Position numbers and translations under genes: made by a program. Below, in pieces: positions 48,466 through 58,059 of a stretch of DNA of 64,000 bases (within the stretch, counting starts at the first letter, position 1; every line of letters starts with the position of its first letter). The notes under the pieces are model-generated. The model did no database searches, was not told the origin of the DNA, and worked only from the letters and a program-made list of their open reading frames with translations. Source of the DNA: an uncultured Flavobacteriaceae bacterium (lineage in GTDB: Bacteria; Bacteroidota; Bacteroidia; Flavobacteriales; Flavobacteriaceae); NCBI GenBank assembly GCA_943842625.1, contig CALTCK010000004.1, positions 1 through 64,000 of the forward strand. The letters are read 5' to 3'.

Positions 48466-51400
48466 TTAATTTTTATTATCTATTTTTATTGACTCATTGG
48501 TTTTAGATTCTTCCATTTTTATAGATGCTAAATCCGATCTCGCTTCTTCTATAATCTCTGGATACTCCGTAAAGTTATTAATGATACTTTCTAGTATATA
48601 CGTAGCTTGAAAAGCATCGTTAAGTTGATAAAAGTTTTTTGCCATTAGTAGTAATCCTTTTGCTCCAAAATACTTGAATCCCGGATACTCCTTCGCTAAT
48701 TTTTGTATACTACTATTTGAAGATTTATATTGTTGAGCTTGGTGCTTGAAATACGCATCGTAATACCATGCTTCTGCAGCTAATTTACCACTAGCTGATG
48801 TTAAAACCTCTAAATAGGCCTCTCTTGCTTTATTTTGATCTCCAGTTTTCATTGCAGATCGAGCAATTATAATATGGGCGTCACTTTTAATAGTACTTTC
48901 AATTTTTTCATTTAAAAGTACTTTTTCTGCAAAAATAACTGCTTTATTGTAGGTTTTAAGTTCAAAATAGGCCTTCATCATATTGGATTGAGCAAAGATT
49001 ATATTTTGTAGAAAATCAGCTTCTTTCTCAAGACGAATTAAATAAGGTAAAGAAGATTGATAATCTTTTTTCTCTAAATACAATTGAGAAATTTTGGCCA
49101 GTGCTTGTTCTGTAAATTCATTTCGGTCACTATCAAGCACAAATTGATATTGTAGGATTGCATTTTCATTATTTTGCTCCAAAAAATATAATTGGGCTAA
49201 ATAAAAGTGCGTCTTTAGAGCATGTTTACCTTTTGGAAATTTAAATAGATATTTTTCAAAGCGAGAAATTGCTTGATCTGTTTTATTTTCTAAATAAGTT
49301 ATTTCGGCTGCTTTAAAAGTGGCATCATCAATTTCTGAATTTTCAATATTTACAAAATCAAGTCTGTCAACCCAAGTTGCATAATCGTCCACTCTTCCCA
49401 GTTCAATATAAATAATTTTAGCAGAGGAAACAGCTTGTAATGCTTCTTGTGAAGAAGGAAAATCATTTGCTACTCTTTTGAATATGGAAATTGCTTCCTT
49501 ACTTTTTCCTGTATTTTCTAGTATTAAAGCTTTTTTTAGTAATGATTTCGAAACATAACTACTATTGGGTAAGTCTTTAATTATAGTGTTATAGGAGACC
49601 ATTGCATCTTGGTAATTTTCTTGAGACACGTGCGTATTTCCGAGTTCATACAATGCATCATCTTTATAAATCGATTTGGAAAATTTATTTATAACTACTT
49701 TAAGACCCTCAATTTTTTTTAAAATTCTATCCACAAAACCATAGCTAATTGCTTTTTGAAAATATATATAATCTTGATCCAATGCTCCGTCTTCTATTGC
49801 TTTATTGTAATTTTCTAGTGCTGACCAATAATCGCTTAACATAAAATAACTGTCCCCTATTCGAACAAAGGCATCTCTTTTTTGATTTGGGTTTAGCGGA
49901 ACGGATGAAACAAAACGATTGAACTGATTGATGGCCTCTTGGTACTTCTTGAGTTTGAAATTCGTATAACCTACATTGTAATATATAGTGTTAATTTCTG
50001 ATGTTTTGGATGAATTTGGTAATTGTAGAAATTGTTTATAACTTATTAGAGATGCATTAAAGTTCAATAATTGATAGTCACATTCTGCCTTCCAATAAAT
50101 TGCTCTCGCTTTGAAAATGGCATCACTTGGTTCTTTTAATGATTTTTCGAATACTTGAATAGCCGCTGAATATCTTCCTTCATTAAATAGTTCTAAACCT
50201 CTATAAAAACAAACTTTTTGATAGGCTGACTTGTTTTGGAAAGATATATTGTTTTCTAGAAAATCAATAGCTAATTGGTAATTTTTAGAGGAAATATAGG
50301 AATCTATCAATAATTCTTTTACTTCAATATTATTCTTATTATTGGGATAGTTTTCAATAAATGAGAGTAATACTTCAAAAATGTTTTGATAACTATTTCC
50401 AATTTGATAACTCAATTTAGCATAATTAAGAAAAGCATTTTCTTTAATTTCATCATTGAAATTCATTTCAGAGGCACTTTTAAAAGCGTTAAGTGCTTGT
50501 TGTTTTTGTTTGATTTTTAGATACGAATTTGCTAAATGGTAAAATGCATTCTGAGCAGTCGCATCTATTACCATCAATGATCTTACTAAATTCACTAATA
50601 GCACTTTGATAATCTTGTTGTTTAAAAAACACGTAGCCTAATTGATAATAATCTGTATTGTTCCATTTACCCTTTTTACCTTGATAATTTTTTAAATAGC
50701 CTAACGCTTTCTTGTAGTTTTCTAAATTAAAATAACTTTCTCCTATTATTTTTGATAATTCACTTTTTTCTCTTGGATTTGAACTTTCATATTGCTGTAA
50801 TGCTACATCAATAGCTTTTTGAAAATTACCTAGCTTAAAGTTAATATCTGCCTGATAGTAGGAAATCTCCTTTAAATACCGTTGCTCATTTTTAACTTCT
50901 TCAAACATAGAAGAAGCCTTCGTATAATCATCTTCTTCATAAGCTATATAGCCTAAATAATATCTGGCTTCTAAGTCGTTACTAGAATCTAATAATTTAT
51001 TAAAATATATTTTTGCTTCATCGTATTGTTTATTTTGAAAAAATGAATAGCCTTTGTTAAAATTAAAAGAATTTTTTTCTGCAGTACTCAAACTTTGTTC
51101 GTCAATCATCACATACCAATTAAGCGCATCAGTATAATTTTCATTTAAAAAATAGTAATTGGCTAAATTTAAATAGGCACTTTTTTGATTGACACTGGTT
51201 GGATATTCCTTTAAAAATAGTTTTATTAGTTGATCTGCATTTTTTTGATTTAATTGAACTGCACTAATCGCGCTATAGTAAGCACTTTTGCTCTTTATAT
51301 TTTCATCAACAGAAGTATTTATAATATCAGTAAACAATGACTGCGCTGCCAGATATTGATGATTATTATATAAATGGAAAGCCGTATTATAATCAACTAA

Positions 51401-51487
51401 TTTACTAGTATAATTTGCTGTTTGTTGTGCATAAAAGTTAGTGGTCACAATAATTAAGGAAAGAAAACAAAAAAGTTTTTTTAACAT
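48466..51487 (-). pseudogene. Large exported TPR protein, single frameshift
   Basis: From ATG 51487 (MLKKLFCFLSLIIVTTNFYA, signal peptide) to 48466 the length is 3022 bases, one more than a multiple of three. The frame slips at about 50564-50570: reading ends SEFSKIIDGN and resumes DATAQNAFYHLANSYLK when one base is dropped, giving 1006 residues. It has about 20 tetratricopeptide-like helix pairs (AYYNLG, NFALGNYQDAI-type). A TPR protein of this size next to a plugless outer-membrane barrel is an arrangement I recall from flavobacteria, without known function. Probably periplasmic. Confidence 0.78.
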
Positions 51488-51762
51488 AAAATAATTAATT
51501 TTCAAAACATAAAGATATTGTATAAACATCAAATTATGTTGTGATTTATAAAAGAAGAAAAGATGAGTTATTAACTATTAATTAAAGTAAAACGATTCTT
51601 TAATTTTTTTAAAATCTTTTCATAAAACATTGCGATCTATAATGATTATAACGGCACAAAATAGTATTAAGTATTTTACAAACGTCTAAAAAATTAAACC
51701 CCTATAAGCTTATAAAAATTTTACTTATTTTTAATGCAGAAACGTTTTATTAAATCATAATT

Positions 51763-52251
51763 ATGAAATATGTATTCCTTTTTTGTCTATTCATCTTCAC
51801 TACCAATACTTTTAGTCAAAATAAAAAATTAAAAAATATTTATAGTGATAATAATAGAATTGGTATTGGAACAAAATATCCTGACGAATTGTTAACGGTT
51901 AAGGGCAACATCCACACACAAGAAGTTATTGTTGATTTAAACGGTGCCCTTGCTCCAGATTATGTTTTTGAAACCTATTACACTCCTTTTTCTAAATTAA
52001 ATCCAACTTATAATTTTTTAAGCTTGGAGGAGATCGAAACTTTTATTAAAAAAAATCACCATCTACCAAAGATTCCATCGGCAGAAGAAATTGAGCAAAA
52101 TGGGTTATCATTGAAAGAAATGAACTTACTTTTGTTGGAGAAAATTGAAGAACTAACTCTTTTTACAATCCAACAACAAAAGGAAATAGATTTATTAAAA
52201 CTTGGACAACAAAAAAATAATAACGACAATAACCTTCTAATTAAAAAATAA
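51763..52251 (+). CDS. Secreted tail-fibre-tip-like protein
   Basis: 162 residues with signal peptide (MKYVFLFCLFIFTTNTFSQ). NNRIGIGTKYPDELLTVKGN is the repeat unit of bacterial and phage fibre shafts. PDYVFETYYTPF, NFLSLEEIETFIKKNHHLPK and IPSAEEIEQNGLSLKEMN, followed by a coiled coil (LLLEKIEELTLFTIQQQKEI), form the C-terminal module common to Bacteroidota fibre-like surface proteins. The coiled coil suggests trimerisation. It ends one base before the ftsE ATG, so the two are probably co-translated. Confidence 0.78.
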   Translation: MKYVFLFCLFIFTTNTFSQNKKLKNIYSDNNRIGIGTKYPDELLTVKGNIHTQEVIVDLNGALAPDYVFETYYTPFSKLNPTYNFLSLEEIETFIKKNHHLPKIPSAEEIEQNGLSLKEMNLLLLEKIEELTLFTIQQQKEIDLLKLGQQKNNNDNNLLIKK

Positions 52252-52252
52252 A

Positions 52253-52936
52253 ATGTCTCAATCTGTTTTATCATTAAATAAAGCCTCTATTTTTCAACGG
52301 GAAAATCTAATACTCTCCGACATAAATATCGCCATTGATAAAGGAGAATTTGTATACCTGATCGGAAAAACAGGAACCGGCAAGAGTAGTTTTATGAAAA
52401 CTCTTTACGGAGATTTACCCTTATTAAAAGGAACTGGAGCTATCGTAGGATATGACTTACCCTCTCTTAAGGAAAAAGATATTCCATTTTTAAGAAGAAA
52501 ATTAGGTGTTGTTTTTCAAGATTTCAAATTATTAAATGATAGAAGTATTCATCATAATTTAATATTTGTTTTAAATGCCACTGGTTGGAAAGATAAAAAG
52601 AAAATGGAAATCAGAATTACAGAGGTTCTCGAAAAAGTAGGAATGTCAGAAAAGGCGACAAAATTTCCTTTTCAATTATCAGGAGGAGAACAACAACGTG
52701 TTGCAATAGCGAGAGCATTACTAAATAGCCCAGAATTAATTTTAGCTGATGAACCTACAGGAAATCTGGACCCACAAACTAGTGTAGAGGTGATGGAAGT
52801 ACTCCGAGAAATAAACAAGCAAGGAAATACGATACTCATGGCAACACACGACTATGCCTTATTACTAAAGTATCCTTCAAAAACACTCAAATGTGATAAT
52901 AAACAAATCTTTGAAGTAGTTCAAAAAACAGTTTAG
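52253..52936 (+). CDS. ftsE: Cell-division ABC ATPase, FtsE-like
   Basis: 227 residues, a single ABC ATPase. Walker A GKTGTGKSS, Q-loop VFQDFKLL, signature LSGGEQQR, Walker B LILADEPTG and switch ATHDYALL. FDFKLL / LNDRSIHHNLIF is typical of FtsE, which with FtsX activates cell-wall hydrolases at the septum. No ftsX is adjacent, as I recall for flavobacteria, so partner choice (FtsX or a LolC/E-type permease) is open. Start ATG 52253, one base after the fibre-like gene. Confidence 0.85.
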   Translation: MSQSVLSLNKASIFQRENLILSDINIAIDKGEFVYLIGKTGTGKSSFMKTLYGDLPLLKGTGAIVGYDLPSLKEKDIPFLRRKLGVVFQDFKLLNDRSIHHNLIFVLNATGWKDKKKMEIRITEVLEKVGMSEKATKFPFQLSGGEQQRVAIARALLNSPELILADEPTGNLDPQTSVEVMEVLREINKQGNTILMATHDYALLLKYPSKTLKCDNKQIFEVVQKTV

Positions 52937-54597
52937 TTAATTTTTTTAGGATGGTAATATTTATTATTTGGAAAACCTTCCCTTAAAACTAAATCACATT
53001 TTCTTTCTAGATTTGGATTAACCCTTAAATGTATAGATCCATTTTTATTTGGCTTTAAAACTGTATTTTCTCCTATTACAATCCTATTTTTAGCCTCTAA
53101 ATTAAAAATTACACTCTCTGAAAAAACTTGATTCTCAATAAGAACGTTTTTTGATAAAGCTGTTAACTTTAGATTCCATCTATTAAAATTTTGATTTGAA
53201 ATACGAGTGATCTCCGTCTCTGTATACAAATCATAAACCATTTTTACAGCTCTCCCAATATGCAAAGATCCAGACCCATAATTATTTTTGTAGGGTTTAT
53301 TTGCTTCTATATAATCAATATTAGTTGAGGTTAATTTTAGAATCGTCTCTATTTCTTGAAGCGGTAAACAAGGATTTAATGAAAGCATTAAACCAATAGT
53401 TCCAGTAACAAAAGGTGCAGTAGATGAGGTTGCTTCTAATGTATATAACTCTTCTTGATTTAAAGCAAATGAAGAATATCTAAATAGATCTACTGAAGGA
53501 GCTAAAATATCAACCTTTTTATTCAATGTGGTAATAGAAACAGGCCATATATGATGTTTTTTTAAAGTGTCGTTATCCTTAAAACCTACAGTTCTACCTA
53601 CGTAATTTTTAATATTTGCAGCATAAGGATTTCTTTTTTCACTCATCAAGATATTCTCTTCAACTGAATCGTACCGATGCATCACAGAAGAGACCGAAAT
53701 TACATTATCGTAAGAGGAAGGGAAATAGAATACTTCTCCCTTACTTTTTGACCAGTCTTGATTACCTGCAGCAGCTACTAAAATGGTTCCATTCTCAAAC
53801 ATTTCATTAATTACATCCTGCGCTGTCTGATAGTATGAGGTTAAGGCCCAGCTACAATTAATTACTTTCACTCCCATCGCTGATAATTCTAGGAGTTGTT
53901 TTAAAGTTTTAGCATCGTAATAATGGGTTGTATAAATACTACAATCATAACAAATACCAGTAGTGCCATAAGCATTATTCCCTTGACCAGCAGCAATGGA
54001 AGCAACCCCTGAACCATGCCCTTTAGCTTTGGATGATTTTTTTATAACAGTAGTCTTAGCTAAAAAATCTTTATCGGTTATTTCCACCTGTCCATCAGAC
54101 AAACCAATAATCATATCTTTAGATCCAGTTGTATAGTACCAAGCTTGAGGGGCTCCCACAAAGTCAAAATAATCCAAATTAACCGCTAAACCTTTATTGG
54201 CACCAATCGTACTTGTTAGACCGTAATCATTAGGTTCGAATATTTTTTTATCAGTTTCCATGATAATTTCTCCAAAATCAAATTTTTCTGAAGCATTGAT
54301 TAATAAATCTTCCAATAACTGCTCATCGTTTACTACTACAAAAAAAGTTCTTTTGAGACTTGATTTTTTGGCATTTTTATAGGATTTTTTGAATTCTGAT
54401 ATTGTATACGCTGCAAATATTTTTTTTAAATTTTCGTTATCGCCCCGATAGGTTAACAAATTATTGAACCTATCAAATTTGGGCACGAAAGAATCCGAAG
54501 TTGCTCTTATATAAAACCAGCTTTCATTTTGTGAATAAACATTATTGATTAGTCCAAAAAACAAAAAAATAAGAATATTCAAATAGTTGGTACGCAT
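52933..54597 (-). CDS. Subtilisin-like serine protease (S8), exported
   Basis: 554 residues: signal peptide (MRTNYLNILIFLFFGLINNVYS), an N-terminal region without catalytic motifs (to about 150), then the S8 domain with Asp in MIIGLSDGQVEI, His in AKGHGSGVASIAAG, oxyanion Asn in LVAAAGNQDW, and Ser in EATSSTAPFVTGTIGL. The C-terminal 120 residues are beta-rich with no T9SS sorting motif, so it may remain periplasmic. The loop around the Asp (SDGQ rather than DTG) is unusual but seen in Bacteroidota subtilases. Its 3' end overlaps ftsE by 4 bases. Confidence 0.88.
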   Translation of the reverse strand: MRTNYLNILIFLFFGLINNVYSQNESWFYIRATSDSFVPKFDRFNNLLTYRGDNENLKKIFAAYTISEFKKSYKNAKKSSLKRTFFVVVNDEQLLEDLLINASEKFDFGEIIMETDKKIFEPNDYGLTSTIGANKGLAVNLDYFDFVGAPQAWYYTTGSKDMIIGLSDGQVEITDKDFLAKTTVIKKSSKAKGHGSGVASIAAGQGNNAYGTTGICYDCSIYTTHYYDAKTLKQLLELSAMGVKVINCSWALTSYYQTAQDVINEMFENGTILVAAAGNQDWSKSKGEVFYFPSSYDNVISVSSVMHRYDSVEENILMSEKRNPYAANIKNYVGRTVGFKDNDTLKKHHIWPVSITTLNKKVDILAPSVDLFRYSSFALNQEELYTLEATSSTAPFVTGTIGLMLSLNPCLPLQEIETILKLTSTNIDYIEANKPYKNNYGSGSLHIGRAVKMVYDLYTETEITRISNQNFNRWNLKLTALSKNVLIENQVFSESVIFNLEAKNRIVIGENTVLKPNKNGSIHLRVNPNLERKCDLVLREGFPNNKYYHPKKIN

Positions 54598-54684
54598 CTT
54601 AAAAGATTATTTAAATAATGTTAGTTATTTTTCATTCCAAGATATAAAGACTTTATTATATATTGTAAATTAGCCTCTATAAAT

Positions 54685-55575
54685 ATGCTTTCAATTTTAA
54701 TACCAACATATAATTATTCAATTGTAGCGCTTGTTAAAAGTGTTCATCAACAAGCTACAAAAGCGAAAATTCCTTTTGAAATAAACGTGTTGGATGATTG
54801 TTCTACAGACTTAGACATATCGATTGATAACGAGCGTATCAAAAAATTAAATTTTTGTAGTTTTCAAAAAAATGAAAAAAATATAGGGAGAACAGCTAGC
54901 AGAAATCTTTTAGCTGCTATGTCAAGCTACGAGTTACTATTATTTTTAGACGCAGATGTGTTGCCAAAGTATGATGATTTTATCAGCAGATTTGAATTGC
55001 ATAAATTTCAAGATTCTAAAATTATTTTTGGTGGGGTTTGTTATAAACTTGATAAACCAAATAAAGATCTTATTTTGAGATGGAAATATGGTCATAAAAA
55101 AGAGACTAAAAGTGTAGCAGAGCGACAAAAAAAACCGTATTCTGTTGTTTCTTCGAGTTTATTAATTGATAAAGAGGTTTTCTTCAAAAACAATACCTCA
55201 AAATCAAATACTTATGGTTTGGATATTTTATTTTCAGGAAACTTATTAAAACACAAAATAAAAGTTAAACACATTGACAACCCTGTTTTTCATCTTGGTC
55301 TTGAAAGAAGTAGTGTTTTTTTAAACAAATCTCTTCAAGCTGTTAAATCTACTTATATACTTGAACAAAATAATCAAATAGAAAAAGATACACGCCCCCT
55401 ACAACAGAGCTATCAAAAATTGAAAAAATGGAAATTAATTAGTTTGGTTAATGTAATATTAAATCAATTTTATAAAATTATCGAATCGAATCTTCTATCA
55501 AATCATCCCTCCATATTTTTATTTGATTTATATCGGCTCAACTATTTTATTGAATTGAAAAAAAACAAAAATTAA
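54685..55575 (+). CDS. Glycosyltransferase family 2
   Basis: 296 residues, GT-A fold. MLSILIPTYNYSIVALVKSV, DDCSTD, NIGRTASRNLLA and LFLDADVLP give the nucleotide-sugar binding and DxD metal motifs. FHLGLERSSVFLNK is a late GT2 feature. No membrane segment. It is the first gene of the polysaccharide locus and stops exactly where the next gene starts. Confidence 0.9.
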   Translation: MLSILIPTYNYSIVALVKSVHQQATKAKIPFEINVLDDCSTDLDISIDNERIKKLNFCSFQKNEKNIGRTASRNLLAAMSSYELLLFLDADVLPKYDDFISRFELHKFQDSKIIFGGVCYKLDKPNKDLILRWKYGHKKETKSVAERQKKPYSVVSSSLLIDKEVFFKNNTSKSNTYGLDILFSGNLLKHKIKVKHIDNPVFHLGLERSSVFLNKSLQAVKSTYILEQNNQIEKDTRPLQQSYQKLKKWKLISLVNVILNQFYKIIESNLLSNHPSIFLFDLYRLNYFIELKKNKN

Positions 55576-56520
55576 ATGCCTAGGTTTTCAGTAATAATAC
55601 CAATTTATAACAAAGAAAAGGATGTTGAAACTACTATTAAAAGTGTTTTAAATCAAACCTATATAGATTATGAGATCATTCTAGTCGACGATGGCTCCAC
55701 TGATAATAGTTTGAATATAGTTAATGCTATTGAAGACGATCGTATCCAAATTTTCACAAAACAAAACGAAGGGGTTTCAAAGACAAGAAACTACGGAATT
55801 ACAAAGGCTAAAGCAGAGTATATAGCTTTCTTGGATGCCGATGATTATTGGTATCCGAATCATTTGGAGATACTTCATAATTTAATTAAAAAATTCCCTG
55901 AAAAAGCCTGGTATGCAACTGCCTACGAAAAAAGATTTCATACTAATTTTAAAAGTCCAATGAATTCTCCAATTTTAACTAAAGGAAAGGATTGGTCTGG
56001 AAAAATAGATAATTATTTTAAATATTGCCTTGTAGATTCCCTAGCTTGGACTTCTGCTGTTTGTATGAAAAAAGATTTTTTATTAGCCCTTAATGGTTTT
56101 GATTTTATGATAACTCATGGGGCTGGTGAAGATACTGACCTTTGGATAAGAGCGGCTTTAAAGTCACCGCTAATATTTTCAAATAACATTACAGCAACTC
56201 ATAATTTAGATGGCAGCAACAGAATTTCAAATACACCGACACTAAAAAGAACCTATATGGATTTAGATAACTATGAAGGTGATTCAAAAAACAATAGGTA
56301 TCTCAAAAAATATTTAGATTTGAATCGTTATTCATTTGCCATACAACACAAAATCTCTAATGACTATGATTCTTTTAATAACTATGTTGAGAAATTAAAT
56401 GTCAGAAATTTAAACTCAAAACAACGATTACTTTTGAAGTTACCCACAATTTGTTTACGCCTATTATTAAATTTAAAAAATAAAATGGAGCTAATTGGAT
56501 GCAGATTAAGCTCCTTTTAG
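55576..56520 (+). CDS. Glycosyltransferase family 2
   Basis: 314 residues. FSVIIPIYNKEKDVETTIKS, VDDGSTDNSL, NEGVSKTRNYGI, AFLDADDYW (DxD) and GAGEDTDLWIRAAL (the acceptor-binding ED motif) define GT2. It begins at the base after the upstream stop codon, so both glycosyltransferases are coupled. The last 15 bases overlap the 3' end of the FdtA-type gene on the other strand. Sugar donor unknown. Confidence 0.92.
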   Translation: MPRFSVIIPIYNKEKDVETTIKSVLNQTYIDYEIILVDDGSTDNSLNIVNAIEDDRIQIFTKQNEGVSKTRNYGITKAKAEYIAFLDADDYWYPNHLEILHNLIKKFPEKAWYATAYEKRFHTNFKSPMNSPILTKGKDWSGKIDNYFKYCLVDSLAWTSAVCMKKDFLLALNGFDFMITHGAGEDTDLWIRAALKSPLIFSNNITATHNLDGSNRISNTPTLKRTYMDLDNYEGDSKNNRYLKKYLDLNRYSFAIQHKISNDYDSFNNYVEKLNVRNLNSKQRLLLKLPTICLRLLLNLKNKMELIGCRLSSF

Positions 56521-56919
56521 ATTTCTAAAATCCTGATAATCCCTTATATAATCGCCTTCATCAAATTCTCCAGAGGATAAAACCAAACAGACAGCTCCAG
56601 AAGAAAAATCCTCTAGTTCTCTCCATATTCCTGTTGGTAACAACAAACCTTTATTTGGTTTGTTTAATAAAAAAGATTTTTTTTGAGAACCATTGTCTAG
56701 GGTTACATTAAAACTGCCACTCAATGCAATTAAAAACTCTAATTGTTCTTTATGAGCATGTCCTCCTCGGTACGAATCGCTCGGTACATCAAACAAATAA
56801 TAAACTCTCTTTATTGGGTAAGGTAGACACTCCTTTTCAACGACTGCCAAATTTCCACGAGCATCAGTTATGGTTGGTATATCGGTGAGTGTTATTTCTT
56901 CTAAATTACGGTAATTCAT
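56506..56919 (-). CDS. dTDP-4-keto-6-deoxyhexose 3,4-ketoisomerase (FdtA/QdtA family)
   Basis: 137 residues, a RmlC-like cupin. RGNLAVVEKE, IKRVYYLFDVP, RGGHAHKEQLEFLIALSG and WRELEDFSSGAVCLVLSS are hallmarks of WxcM C-terminal/FdtA/QdtA enzymes. The HAHK pair holds the catalytic histidines. They convert dTDP-4-keto-6-deoxyglucose to the 3-keto sugar used by FdtB/QdtB to make Fuc3N or Qui3N. Which epimer is made is not clear from sequence. It overlaps the upstream GT4 gene by 14 bases. Confidence 0.9.
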   Translation of the reverse strand: MNYRNLEEITLTDIPTITDARGNLAVVEKECLPYPIKRVYYLFDVPSDSYRGGHAHKEQLEFLIALSGSFNVTLDNGSQKKSFLLNKPNKGLLLPTGIWRELEDFSSGAVCLVLSSGEFDEGDYIRDYQDFRNLKGA

Positions 56920-58009
56920 TTTTTAAATAATTAGTCCATTGCGCAGCAATATTTTCAATTTTTAAGTGTTCGATACTTTTTTCAGCATTTTGTTTACAGT
57001 GAAGATACAACTCTTCTTCTAAAACAAAACGATTATATGCCTTCGATAGTTTACTACCATCAAAATTTTCTATTAGTAAGCCATTATCTTCATGTTTAAT
57101 TATTTCATTTGGACCACTTTCACAGTCAACTGAAATTACTGGGGTACCAGCAGATAAAGATTCGATTAGCACTCTAGGAAAACCTTCGTATCTACTCGTT
57201 AAGGTTAAGAACTTAGCATTTTTTAAGTAAGGATAAACATTAGGGGTAAATGGAAGTATTTCAACTAGGTCCACTAATTCTAAGTCCTTAATTTTTTGCA
57301 TCAACCAATTTTTATCAGGGCCATCTCCTAAAATTTTTAATTTGATAGTGTATTCTGGCAATACCGAATTTTTATAAGCTGTTAATAATAAGGTTAAATT
57401 TTTTACTGCCTCTTCAATTCTACCTAAATATAAAATATAGTTGTCTTTTATGAGTAGCGCATTACTTTTATCAAATTCTGCAATGGGGTTGTAAATAGCT
57501 ATCGCTTTATTGGTATGGTAGCTATTATTTATAGTTGTCGAAATTGCCTTAGAGACCCCTATTATTCCTTTACAGGTATTTATCATTTTTTTTCTAACAT
57601 AACTAGTATCTGGAAAGTATTGAGAGAGCTTAAAACTCCTTACCACATATAGTATGTTATTCCCTTTATAAAGATAGTTTAGATAAAATAATTCTTTGAG
57701 CGCAAATTGACGATTCCTGTTATCTATAATGTAATCGAAATTTTCATTTTTTATTATACTCTTAAATTTTTTAAATCTCAAAAATCGACTAAAAATAGAA
57801 TCTTTTTTTAGTTTATTTAATCCAAGATTAATTAAATTTCCAGCAAATGGATAATCGATAGCATCGTTTAAAGTTACCAAATGAACCTCAAAACCACTGG
57901 AGTGAAGCATTTTTGATAATAGCGCAGTAGACCGCTCTGCTCCTCCTTTGGATAGTGAAATAGTAACAATACAAATTTTAATTTTTTTATCGTTTCTATT
58001 TTGGGTCAT
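56906..58009 (-). CDS. Glycosyltransferase family 4
   Basis: 367 residues, GT-B fold. VTISLSKGGAERSTALLSKM is the acceptor-side motif, ILYLGRIEEAVKNLTLL and KILGDGPDKNWLM the start of the donor domain, and LTSRYEGFPRVLIESLSAGT holds the ExxxxxxxE motif typical of GT4. It has its own -7 box and is translationally linked to the FdtA-type gene. Confidence 0.93.
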   Translation of the reverse strand: MTQNRNDKKIKICIVTISLSKGGAERSTALLSKMLHSSGFEVHLVTLNDAIDYPFAGNLINLGLNKLKKDSIFSRFLRFKKFKSIIKNENFDYIIDNRNRQFALKELFYLNYLYKGNNILYVVRSFKLSQYFPDTSYVRKKMINTCKGIIGVSKAISTTINNSYHTNKAIAIYNPIAEFDKSNALLIKDNYILYLGRIEEAVKNLTLLLTAYKNSVLPEYTIKLKILGDGPDKNWLMQKIKDLELVDLVEILPFTPNVYPYLKNAKFLTLTSRYEGFPRVLIESLSAGTPVISVDCESGPNEIIKHEDNGLLIENFDGSKLSKAYNRFVLEEELYLHCKQNAEKSIEHLKIENIAAQWTNYLKNELP

Positions 58010-58043
58010 TAATTATTGTATTTTTAAACGCAATTTGATTCGT

Positions 58044-58051
58044 CAAATATA
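58044..58051 (-). promoter_or_regulatory. TAnnTTTG -7 element of the GT4-fdtA pair
   Basis: TATATTTG on the minus strand, 34 bases before the GT4 start, in the 50-base gap shared with a divergent glycosyltransferase gene. No clear -33 TTG. Confidence 0.5.
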
Positions 58052-58059
58052 CCATAAAA

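Noticed and set aside
50489..50604. Programmed frameshift joining the two parts of the TPR gene
   Set aside because: No slippery heptamer with downstream structure is evident, and the barrel gene next to it has the same kind of +1 event at an unrelated sequence.
51763..52251. Tail-fibre-like protein as evidence of a prophage
   Set aside because: It has a Sec signal peptide and no phage structural, lysis or replication genes nearby; such modules are common in Bacteroidota surface proteins.
52933..54597. Subtilase as a T9SS substrate
   Set aside because: The C-terminus lacks the YPNP-type start and the KLxxx-type end of sorting domains seen in the Kelch protein and the adhesin of this window.
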